Assembly (NCBI GenBank): GCA_003056145.1 | Contig: LSNL01000003.1 | Coordinates: 209,853-273,852, forward strand | From: Parcubacteria group bacterium M10-OD1-1 | GTDB lineage: Bacteria > Patescibacteria > Paceibacteria > Moranbacterales > UBA2206 | Reading direction: 5' to 3' | Length of the DNA: 64,000 nucleotides | In this document: positions 31,863 through 39,363 of the stretch, piece by piece | Layout: each line of letters begins with the position of its first letter | How positions within the stretch are numbered: position 1 is the stretch's first letter | The notes under the pieces: generated by a model | Told to the model about the DNA's origin: nothing | The model's database searches: none | The model's input: only the letters and a program-made list of their open reading frames with translations | Program-made: the position numbers and the translations under genes

Positions 31863-33422
31863 ATGCAAAAAAAACATAAATATATCGCGCTTATAGTATT
31901 TATTTCTATTTGGTTCGGAATAGCAGTTTTTAGTGGTTCAGTCTTTTCTGGATATCACTTAACAGATGATCATGAAATAGTTAGAATTAAAAAGGATTTA
32001 AGCTCTCAAACAACAATGCAAGTTGCGGGAAAGTGGATGAGACGGGACCAATTTTCTACGCATAGATTTAGACCATTTTATTTTTTACATAGAGTGATTG
32101 AAACAAGAATATTCGGTTCTAATTTTGTAATCTGGTCAGTCTATACAATTATTCTAGCTATTGCAACTTCTTTTTTACTATTTTATTTTTTATCGCTTGT
32201 TGGTTTTTCTTTTTGGGAGTCTTTTCTATTTTCAGAAATTTCTTTAATTGGTCCACAAGCTCAAATTTGGTGGCGTCTAGGACCTAATGAAACTATTGGA
32301 ATGTTCATGCTGGCTGTTTCACTGCTCTTTCTTGGTTTATATTATAATTCGCAAAAAAATGAACGGATATTGAAAATACTATTTATAATATTTTCAATCC
32401 TAATGGCTTTATCGAAGGAGAGTTTTATTCTTATTCTTCCAGCATTTATTCTGATTTTAACTTATCTTTCAAAGATGAAAAATCAAATTTCTTGGAAAAA
32501 AGTGTTTCAAGAAAATTATATAAGCATTAGTATTTTGATGGGTGTATTTATTGGATTTCTTCTGTATATTAAAAATTTAATAGGAATGGCTGGCATAGGA
32601 TACGCCGGAATTAATGGGTTTCAACCAGAAAAATATATTAAAACTTTTTTAAATTTATCAACTAAAAGTTGGATAGATTATCTTATTTTTATTCAATTAA
32701 TTTTAATAATATTGTTTATTTTCTTAAAAGGATTAAGTAAACAAAATATTTGGAAAATAGTAAGGAAGTATTTATTGGTAACTACTATTTTTTTAGCTAT
32801 TGTTATTCCTCAGGTTATTCTTTACACTAAATCCGGATTTAATAAGAGATATTTACTGCCATCAATGTTGGGTTATTCATTCATTTTCGTTTATTTGCTC
32901 AAACAGATGAGAAAAAAGACACTTATTATTTGGAGTGGAATAGTTTTTGTAAGTTTATTCTTTCTTCTCGGTAATTTAAGAAGCGATTTCAAAAATGCTC
33001 AAGAGTTTACTCAGAGAGGAAAAGCTATCAATGGCGTCTTTAATATTATTAAGATAAAAACATCCCCAACGGACAATATACTTATTGTTGGTGATCCAAT
33101 AATGTATTATGAATGGTCAGATTCAATAAACTATTACTTAAAAAATGAGTTAAGTAGGAAAAATCTTTTTATATACCCGCTATTTAGAAAAAAACTATCT
33201 TCCTATTCTGTTTTTGGTAGAAATTTAATAAAAGGGTTTGGAAAAATTTATGGAAAAAATAGATATGAGAATATTAAGAATGAGAGTATAATTGATACAA
33301 TTGTGTTATTTCCCAGAATGGAAAAAACTTTCTTGAAGAATTTTTCAGATATTGGTTTGCTGAAGAGTGATTTTACTGAGAAAAGCTCTGGTAGATACGT
33401 AATTTATTATAAGAATAAGTAA
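31863..33422 (+). CDS. GT-C-type membrane glycosyltransferase
   Basis: A 519-residue protein with about eleven TM helices and a C-terminal soluble part of some 130 residues. The first outside loop reads GYHLTDDHEIVRIKKDL (about 31-47), with the Asp-Asp-x-Glu acidic motif of GT-C catalytic loops, followed by HRFRPFYFLHR. It starts 8 bases after the carrier gene and is the last gene of the AbrB-GT2-GtrC-EamA group. Beyond its stop lies decayed sequence. Confidence 0.75.
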   Translation: MQKKHKYIALIVFISIWFGIAVFSGSVFSGYHLTDDHEIVRIKKDLSSQTTMQVAGKWMRRDQFSTHRFRPFYFLHRVIETRIFGSNFVIWSVYTIILAIATSFLLFYFLSLVGFSFWESFLFSEISLIGPQAQIWWRLGPNETIGMFMLAVSLLFLGLYYNSQKNERILKILFIIFSILMALSKESFILILPAFILILTYLSKMKNQISWKKVFQENYISISILMGVFIGFLLYIKNLIGMAGIGYAGINGFQPEKYIKTFLNLSTKSWIDYLIFIQLILIILFIFLKGLSKQNIWKIVRKYLLVTTIFLAIVIPQVILYTKSGFNKRYLLPSMLGYSFIFVYLLKQMRKKTLIIWSGIVFVSLFFLLGNLRSDFKNAQEFTQRGKAINGVFNIIKIKTSPTDNILIVGDPIMYYEWSDSINYYLKNELSRKNLFIYPLFRKKLSSYSVFGRNLIKGFGKIYGKNRYENIKNESIIDTIVLFPRMEKTFLKNFSDIGLLKSDFTEKSSGRYVIYYKNK

Positions 33423-33488
33423 GTTTTAACCAAAGAATAAATTTCCAAAATTGTTCTCAAATCGGTGTGATAGATTTTGATGGATGAG

Positions 33489-33520
33489 TGTTAAAATGAA
33501 ATTACAGAGCTAATTCTGTA
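33489..33520 (+). promoter_or_regulatory. Possible remnant of an AbrB-gene promoter-operator
   Basis: TGTTAAAAT (33489-33497, extended -10 form) is followed by TACAGA-6 bases-TCTGTA (33503-33520). The half-sites are the same as in the intact palindrome (TCTGTA, TACAGA) but in opposite order. It lies 12 bases before the decayed AbrB-like frame. Confidence 0.3.
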
Positions 33521-33531
33521 GTTAGTGATAA

Positions 33532-33639
33532 ACTAAAAATTATAGTACTAGTCAAGAAAAAAGTTTTAGCGAAAAAGAAAAAACAGTGAAAAAATATGGA
33601 AAAGAGAAAAGGATAATAATTAAGGATTGGAAAGAATAA
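33532..33639 (+). pseudogene. Decayed AbrB-like gene, remnant A
   Basis: The 3' part reads VKKYGKEKRIIIKDWKE then TAA, which aligns with the end of the intact AbrB-like protein (IKKYGKNKIVIEDWKK). Upstream, in frame, TSQEKSFSEKEK recalls the intact N-terminus, but the central AbrB strand pair is deleted and there is no start codon. Bases 33586-33635 are a near-exact repeat of 35046-35095. Confidence 0.7.
33586..33635 (+). repeat. 50-bp direct repeat flanking gmd, copy A
   Basis: Matches 35046-35095 at 49 of 50 positions (A/G at 33610/35070). The pair lies 1460 bases apart and encloses gmd. Both are 3' ends of AbrB-like genes. Confidence 0.9.
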
Positions 33640-33643
33640 AATA

Positions 33644-33817
33644 ATGGTTGCTCTATTTAAAGAAAAATCAATGTTTTTAGCACAAGTATTGGCAGAAAGA
33701 ATTTTGGGCTCTGGAGAATTTAATGAATACACTATAGCCATTGCTATTTCCTGAATGGTGGTAATTTTTTCGGTTTTTGGTATGGATACAGGGATGGTAA
33801 AAAGTCAAAGTTTATGA
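33644..33817 (+). pseudogene. Decayed start of an oligosaccharide flippase gene
   Basis: Read from ATG 33644 the frame gives FLAQVLAERILGSGEFNEY, then TIAIAIS, a TGA stop, MVVIFSVFGMDTGMVKSQSL and another stop. This is the first-helix pattern of Wzx/MATE-type flippases (Q-x-L-x-x-R-x-L-G-x-x-x-F-x-x-Y ... FG-x-D-T). No longer coding beyond about 33817. It starts 4 bases after AbrB remnant A, the same gene order as AbrB remnant B and the intact flippase at 35117. The rest of the gap to 33977 shows scattered coding-like pieces only. Confidence 0.6.
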
Positions 33818-33977
33818 TGATGTCAAAAAAATATTGAGACAAGACTGCTAGAAGTCCTTTTATTTGAATCGAAATGCTATAGGTGTTAGAATAAATAATG
33901 TAAAAAAGACAAGTGAAGTTTCGAATTAGTAGGTATAATTTTAAATAAAAAAGTAAATTCTTAATAATATATAAACT

Positions 33978-34955
33978 ATGAAGAAAAAAGCGCTCATTAC
34001 AGGAATTTTAGGTCAAGATGGTCCGTATCTTGCCAAATTACTATTAGGGAAGGACTATGAAGTTTATGGACTTATAAGGCGCTATGCCAATCCAAATTTT
34101 AGTAACACTGATTATCTTGGGATTACGGATAAAATAAATTTTATATCAGGAGATATGACAGATGAGGCATCAATAATTAACATTATAAAAGCTATCCATC
34201 CAGATGAGGTATATAATTTAGCTGCGCAATCTTTCGTGGGCGTATCATGGGATCAATCGAAAGTCACGACTGAAATAAATGCACTTGGAGTTCTTTATTT
34301 ACTTAACGCAATTAAATATTTTTCTCCGACAACAAAATTTTATCAGGCATCAACTAGCGAGATGTTTGGAAATAGTCATATCGAGGGGTTGCAAACAGAA
34401 GAAACTCCCTTTTATCCAAGAAGTCCATATGCCATTGCCAAGCTCTATGCCTATTGGATAGTGATTAATTTCAAGGAAAGCTATGGAATGTATTGTGCTA
34501 ATGGGATTCTTTTTAATCATGAATCTCCCATTAGAGGAATGGAATTTGTTACAAGGAAAATAACAGATGGCGTAGCTAGGATAAAATTAGGACTGTCTAA
34601 AGAAATATATCTTGGAAATCTTGATAGCAAGCGAGATTGGGGGTTTGCCGGAGATTACGTAGAAGCGATGTGGCTTATGCTACAGCAAGAAAAACCAGAC
34701 AACTATATTATTTCTACGGGAGAGACTCATTCAGTCAGAGATTTTTTAGACATCGCTTTTAAATATGCTGGTATTGATAATTGGGAGAAATATGTAAAAC
34801 TAGACCCTCGGTTTAGAAGACCAGCCGAATTGTTTTCGCTACACGGAAAGAATGATAAGGCAAGGGAAGTTTTAGCGTGGGAGCCAAAAGTTAAATTTAA
34901 TGAGTTGGTTAAAATGATGATGGAAGCAGATTTAAAAAGGTTGTCAGTAAAGTAG
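33978..34955 (+). CDS. gmd: GDP-mannose 4,6-dehydratase
   Basis: Converts GDP-mannose to GDP-4-keto-6-deoxymannose, precursor of GDP-fucose, GDP-rhamnose or GDP-perosamine. The extended SDR fold is clear: GILGQDG dinucleotide loop (9-15), GDMTD (58-62), NLAAQSFVG (80-88), catalytic STSEMFG (125-131) and YAIAK (Tyr151, Lys155), then NHESPIRG and PAELFSLHGKNDKA. Length 325 is slightly short for Gmd. No partner reductase or aminotransferase is in the window. It is enclosed by 50-bp direct repeats, with decayed genes on both sides, and its own base use is less A-rich than its neighbours, suggesting a transferred cassette. Confidence 0.93.
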   Translation: MKKKALITGILGQDGPYLAKLLLGKDYEVYGLIRRYANPNFSNTDYLGITDKINFISGDMTDEASIINIIKAIHPDEVYNLAAQSFVGVSWDQSKVTTEINALGVLYLLNAIKYFSPTTKFYQASTSEMFGNSHIEGLQTEETPFYPRSPYAIAKLYAYWIVINFKESYGMYCANGILFNHESPIRGMEFVTRKITDGVARIKLGLSKEIYLGNLDSKRDWGFAGDYVEAMWLMLQQEKPDNYIISTGETHSVRDFLDIAFKYAGIDNWEKYVKLDPRFRRPAELFSLHGKNDKAREVLAWEPKVKFNELVKMMMEADLKRLSVK

Positions 34956-34970
34956 CAAATTATAATTTGT

Positions 34971-35099
34971 GGAACATCATATTTTATTACTTTGTCAGCT
35001 GACATTATTCGTGAGTTTGATTGGCGTGAAGGGCAGAAATTAGTAGTGAAAAAATATGGAAAAGAGAAAGGGATAATAATTAAGGATTGGAAAGAGTAG
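34971..35099 (+). pseudogene. 5'-truncated AbrB-like gene, remnant B
   Basis: In frame from 34971: GTSYFITLSADIIREF, DWREGQKLVVKKYGKEKG, IIIKDWKE and a TAG stop. This covers residues 22-60 of the intact AbrB-like protein (GTSYSVTLPIEIIREF and so on) with about 60% identity. The start and the first 20 residues are lost; the homology begins 16 bases after the gmd stop. The conserved VTLP is changed to ITLS. Confidence 0.8.
35046..35095 (+). repeat. 50-bp direct repeat flanking gmd, copy B
   Basis: Partner of 33586-33635; lies in the 3' end of AbrB remnant B, immediately before the intact flippase gene. Confidence 0.9.
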
Positions 35100-35116
35100 G
35101 CCATCTGATTTTTTTT

Positions 35117-36472
35117 ATGGAAAAGTATATAAAAATTTTTATTCCAGAGATTATCTGGAATAAGATTGATAAAAATCCAGAGCTTAAAAAAATATTAGCC
35201 AATCTTAATTGGCTATTTCTTGATAAAGCAATTCAGCTAGTGATAGCTTTTTTTGTAGGAATCTGGGTTATTCGGTATTTGGGTCCAGAGCGATACGGAA
35301 TGCTGAGCTATGCAGTAGCATTTGTTTCATTGTTTGGTTTTATTGCATCGATGGGAATAAATGGAATTGCTGTTCGTGAATTCGTAAAAAATAAAAATAG
35401 AGAAGATGAACTCTTTGGGACACTATTCTTTCTTAAGCTAACGGCTGGATTTTTAGCATTTATTAGCTCATGGGTTGTTATTTTTTTTGTAAAACCTGGT
35501 AATAGTTTAATTTTTTGGTTAGCTTTTATTATTGCCTTAGGTTTCATTTTTAAGGTATCGGATATCTTTGATTTTTGGTTTCAATCTAAAGTGATCTCAA
35601 AATATACGGTATATGTAAAAAGTTCAATCAGTATTATCATTGGAGCAATAAAAGTAGTTTTAATTTTAGAAAGAGCTTCTTTAATTGCTTTTGCCTGGGT
35701 TATTTTATTAGAATCTGTAGTAACTCTCATTGGATTTATTTATATATATATTAAAAAGAAAGGAAATCTTACTATTCTAAAAATAAGCGTTCCTATTGGA
35801 AAAAAAATCTTATCAGATAGTTGGCCATTAATGTTATCAAGTATAGCAGTTACTGTGTATATGAAAATTGATCAAGTTATGATTGGTAATATGCTTGGTA
35901 ATAAATCGCTTGGAATTTATTCTGCTGCTGTTTCATTGAGTGAAGTATGGTTTTTTATACCAATAATAATAACAACTTCTGTATTTCCAGCAATAATTTA
36001 TGCGAAAAAAAAGAGTATAGATATATATAAAAATAGGTGGCAATCTCTTTATGATATCATGGTTTGGTTATCGATTATAATTATTTTACCAATAAGTTTA
36101 TTTTCAAAAGATATAGTCAATATATTGTTTGGAATAAAGTATGTTCAATCATCTAGCGTCTTATCTATTTATATATGGTCATCTATTTTGGTATTTTCTG
36201 GTGTGGTAGGAGAAAAATTTTTAGTTGCTGAAAATATAGCGAAAATATCTCTTCTGAAAAATATTATGGGCGGGATAATTAATATAATACTTAATTTGTG
36301 GTTAATTCCTAAATATGGGATAATTGGAGCAGCATGGGCTACTGTAATTTCTTATATGGTTTCTTTTGCTGGTCTTGTCATTTGGAAAAGAACAAGAATA
36401 AATATTAAATTATTTTTAAATGCATTTAATTTAATTAGAATATATAAGGATAATAAAAAATTAATAATTTGA
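35117..36472 (+). CDS. Oligosaccharide flippase (Wzx/MATE-like)
   Basis: Moves lipid-linked glycan units across the membrane. The protein has about twelve to fourteen TM helices and the family's N-terminal pattern: NLNWLFLDKAIQLVIAFFV, then VIRYLGPERYGMLSYA and FIASMGINGIAVREFV; later KIDQVMIGNMLGNKSLGIYSAA is the other conserved block. I choose ATG 35117 (451 residues); a TTG ten codons upstream lies inside the AbrB remnant. No Shine-Dalgarno site is seen. Its stop overlaps the next start (TTGA). It presumably exports what the 36469-39352 enzymes build. Confidence 0.93.
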   Translation: MEKYIKIFIPEIIWNKIDKNPELKKILANLNWLFLDKAIQLVIAFFVGIWVIRYLGPERYGMLSYAVAFVSLFGFIASMGINGIAVREFVKNKNREDELFGTLFFLKLTAGFLAFISSWVVIFFVKPGNSLIFWLAFIIALGFIFKVSDIFDFWFQSKVISKYTVYVKSSISIIIGAIKVVLILERASLIAFAWVILLESVVTLIGFIYIYIKKKGNLTILKISVPIGKKILSDSWPLMLSSIAVTVYMKIDQVMIGNMLGNKSLGIYSAAVSLSEVWFFIPIIITTSVFPAIIYAKKKSIDIYKNRWQSLYDIMVWLSIIIILPISLFSKDIVNILFGIKYVQSSSVLSIYIWSSILVFSGVVGEKFLVAENIAKISLLKNIMGGIINIILNLWLIPKYGIIGAAWATVISYMVSFAGLVIWKRTRINIKLFLNAFNLIRIYKDNKKLII

Positions 36473-37185
36473 ATAAAATAAATAAAAACGAATTAGTGAA
36501 TAATTATTTAAATACAGCTCCTATTGGTCAAATGGGTGGTATTTCTAATGTAAAGATAGAATGGATAAAATATAACTTCTCAAAATTTTTCAAAGGTAAA
36601 AATGCTACTTATTTAGACATAGGACCAGGGCAAGGAGAAGTATTGATTTTGTGGAAAAAAATGGGATTTAAAAATATTAATAGTGTCGATATTTCCAGTG
36701 GAGTATATGAACACATTAAAAAACTTGGTTTTAATTGCATTCTAGTCGATAATACCGAGGCATATCTTAAAAATAATAAAGAAAAATTTGATTTTATAAT
36801 GCTTAATGATGTTATAGAACATATTCCTAAAAATGAACTAGTTTCTTTTATGCAAAATGTTTATTTAAGTTTAAAAATTAATGGTAGAGTTATCATAAAA
36901 GTTCCCAATGCTCAATCACCTCATTTTTCTATTGGTAGATATGATGACTTGACTCATGTACAGTCGTTTACTGAGAAATCTCTTTATCAATTATTAAAAG
37001 TAGCTAAATTTAAAAAAGTAAATATTTATCCAGAGAAGTTTATTGTTAGAAATTTTAAAGATAGCTTAGTTAAATACTTTACTATGCCAATTTATTTTTG
37101 GTGGATTCGTAAAATTAGAGGTGCTAGTGGACATTTTAGTCCAAAAATATTGACACAAGCTATAATAGCAATTGTTCATAAATAA
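36469..37185 (+). CDS. SAM-dependent class I methyltransferase
   Basis: A 238-residue protein with the methyltransferase fold: motif I YLDIGPGQGEVL (about 46-57), an acidic residue after the second strand (SVDIS), motif post-I, FDFIMLNDVIEHIP (about 103-116), and LKINGRVIIKVPN. This belongs to the group that often methylates glycan ends or sugars in O-antigen loci. The start is TTG within the TTGA overlap with the flippase stop; a GTG at 36496 is an alternative. It is followed 5 bases later by a glycosyltransferase gene. Confidence 0.82.
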   Translation: MNKINKNELVNNYLNTAPIGQMGGISNVKIEWIKYNFSKFFKGKNATYLDIGPGQGEVLILWKKMGFKNINSVDISSGVYEHIKKLGFNCILVDNTEAYLKNNKEKFDFIMLNDVIEHIPKNELVSFMQNVYLSLKINGRVIIKVPNAQSPHFSIGRYDDLTHVQSFTEKSLYQLLKVAKFKKVNIYPEKFIVRNFKDSLVKYFTMPIYFWWIRKIRGASGHFSPKILTQAIIAIVHK

Positions 37186-37190
37186 TTTAT

Positions 37191-38333
37191 ATGGCAATGA
37201 TAAAAATAATAATAACGAGTATTTTAGATATTATTAATCCAAAAAGAATTTATATAGGTAACTTATATAAAAGTAATTTTTCTAAAAATGTCTTAATATC
37301 ATATATAACATATCCATTTTTTAAGGGTTTATCTGGACATAGCAATACGCAAGAGGTATTAGAAATTGCTAGAATCTTTAATGAATTAGAATATAATGTA
37401 GATATTATAAATTATAGTACTAATATTAAAAAAATTAAATTTTTAAAAAAAGAATATAGTATTGTATTTGGGTTAGAGCCAAACTTTATAAAGTTAATAA
37501 AAAAGTTTAATCCTCAAAAATCAATATATTATGCAACTGGATCACATTTTTATTTTCAAAATAAAGCTGAACAAAAACGAATAGAAAGTTTAAACTATCG
37601 AAAAAAATCGGAGCTTTCTTCGGTTAGATATGTAAAACCTCACGATTCATCTTTAATGGCTGATGCAGTAATTTGTATCGGAAATAGACAAACTAAAGAG
37701 ACATATAGAAATAGATGCAATCAAATTGAATGTATTAGAGTTTCTGCATATTCATATTTTCCTTTTCAGTCTATTATAAATAATAAAAATTGGAATTTAG
37801 CAAAGAAAAATTTTTTATGGTTTGGAAGTAGCGGTGCAGTGCACAAAGGCTTAGATATTCTTTTGGATATTTTTAAAGAAACTCCAAATATTAATTTATT
37901 TATTGCAGGAAATATTAAAAAAGAAAAATCTTTTATGAGCCTCTATTCAAAAGAACTTTTCAATTTACCTAATATTTTTTTTAAAGGATTTATTAATCCT
38001 CACTCAGAGAGCTTTAAAAAGTTGATGAACACATGCGGATTTGTAGTAATGCCATCTTGTAGTGAAGGTATGAGTAGTTCAGTAGCTACATGTATGCATG
38101 CTGGTTTAATCCCAATAATTAGCAAGGAAACAGGAATAGGAGAAAATGATATAGGTATAATTTTGAAGAAAAATAGTCATGAAATAATTAAAAATGAAAT
38201 GTTAAAAAGTACAAAAAAAGAAGCTAAATGGATAGAAAATGAGTCTAAAAAGTCTTATGATTATGCAAAAAATAATTTTACAATTAAAATATTTTCTAAT
38301 GATTTTAAAAAAGCATTAATAAAAATATTATGA
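37191..38333 (+). CDS. Glycosyltransferase, family 4-like (GT-B fold)
   Basis: A 380-residue GT-B protein. The C-terminal half shows FLWFGSSGAVHKGLDILLDIF (about 206-226), a strand LFIAGNI, FKGFINPHSESF and SCSEGMSSSVATCMHAGLIPII (about 286-307), which is the nucleotide-sugar binding E-x7-E-like region, though the second Glu is replaced by His/Ala in this copy. That makes donor use unusual or altered. Cytoplasmic. The next gene overlaps by 4 bases. Confidence 0.8.
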   Translation: MAMIKIIITSILDIINPKRIYIGNLYKSNFSKNVLISYITYPFFKGLSGHSNTQEVLEIARIFNELEYNVDIINYSTNIKKIKFLKKEYSIVFGLEPNFIKLIKKFNPQKSIYYATGSHFYFQNKAEQKRIESLNYRKKSELSSVRYVKPHDSSLMADAVICIGNRQTKETYRNRCNQIECIRVSAYSYFPFQSIINNKNWNLAKKNFLWFGSSGAVHKGLDILLDIFKETPNINLFIAGNIKKEKSFMSLYSKELFNLPNIFFKGFINPHSESFKKLMNTCGFVVMPSCSEGMSSSVATCMHAGLIPIISKETGIGENDIGIILKKNSHEIIKNEMLKSTKKEAKWIENESKKSYDYAKNNFTIKIFSNDFKKALIKIL

Positions 38334-39352
38334 AATCAAAATTAGCGTATATTGATCATTCATTTCATAAAAAAACAAAATCAACTTATTTCTTAAGGGA
38401 TATTTTAAAAAAGGAATTTGAAATAATTAATATTTGGGATGAATCATGGAAAAGTGGAAAAAAAATAAATATAGCTAACATTAATTCCCAAAATTTTGAA
38501 TATGTTTTATTTTTTCAATCGCTACCATCTATAAAAGAGCTCCAAGAGATCAAAAGTAAGATAATTTGGGTTCCTATGTATGACGGGATTGTTGGTAGTA
38601 GTTGGAGTTTTTGGAAAGAGCTGTCGTCATTACAAATTAAAATAATTTCTTTTAGTGAAACATTGACGAATAAATTGAAGAATTTTAAGATGGATGTTTT
38701 GAACGTACGGTATTTTTTTAATCCAAAGGAATTCAATGAAGCGAAAAAAAGCCAAAAGAGAAGAATTCTTTTTTGGCAACGTACAACATTTTCTTTTAAT
38801 GATGTAAAAAAAATTATTGGGAATCAGCAGATTGATAGATTTATTTTAAAATTAGATTCAGATCCTGGCTATGAACCTATAGAACCAACAATAAAAGATA
38901 TAAAAAAATATAATATTAAGGTGATAAGAGGCACAATTCAAAAACAGGACTATTTAAATTTATTAGAAAATAGTAATATATTTATATCACCAAGAAAATT
39001 TGAGGGTATTGGCATGAGTTTTATCGAAGCTATGTCTATGGGAATGGCTGTGGTTGTGTTTGATAATCCTACTATGAACGAATATGTAAAGCATAATAAT
39101 AATGGATATATTATAAATTCAAAACGGATAAAAAAAATTAATTTTGATAATTTTGCAGATATGGGTAAAAATGCAAGAGAATATTGTAATTACGGATTTA
39201 AAAAATGGAGAAAAGATAAACTGGCAATAATTGAATTTTTACATTCAGAATACGAATCAGCTGTTGAATTAAATATGGCTACAAAGTATTGTATCAAATT
39301 GTTTAAAATAATTTATAAGTTTGCTCTAAAAGTAAGGTCTTACTATAAATAG
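38330..39352 (+). CDS. Glycosyltransferase, GT-B fold
   Basis: A 340-residue protein. The N-terminal half is poorly conserved (KIIWVPMYDGIVGSSWSFW). The C-terminal half has ILFWQRTTFSFNDV, then ISPRKFEGIGMSFIEAMSMGMAVVVFDNPTMNEYV (about 220-254), the GT4 E-x7-E donor-binding block with both Glu in place. Coupled to the 37191 gene by ATGA; the pair likely adds consecutive sugars. Start ATG without Shine-Dalgarno site. Confidence 0.82.
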   Translation: MKSKLAYIDHSFHKKTKSTYFLRDILKKEFEIINIWDESWKSGKKINIANINSQNFEYVLFFQSLPSIKELQEIKSKIIWVPMYDGIVGSSWSFWKELSSLQIKIISFSETLTNKLKNFKMDVLNVRYFFNPKEFNEAKKSQKRRILFWQRTTFSFNDVKKIIGNQQIDRFILKLDSDPGYEPIEPTIKDIKKYNIKVIRGTIQKQDYLNLLENSNIFISPRKFEGIGMSFIEAMSMGMAVVVFDNPTMNEYVKHNNNGYIINSKRIKKINFDNFADMGKNAREYCNYGFKKWRKDKLAIIEFLHSEYESAVELNMATKYCIKLFKIIYKFALKVRSYYK

Positions 39353-39363
39353 TCATAATATAC

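Noticed and set aside
35087..35116. TTG start extending the flippase by ten codons
   Set aside because: These codons lie in another frame of the AbrB remnant; the ATG at 35117 matches the family's N-terminus.
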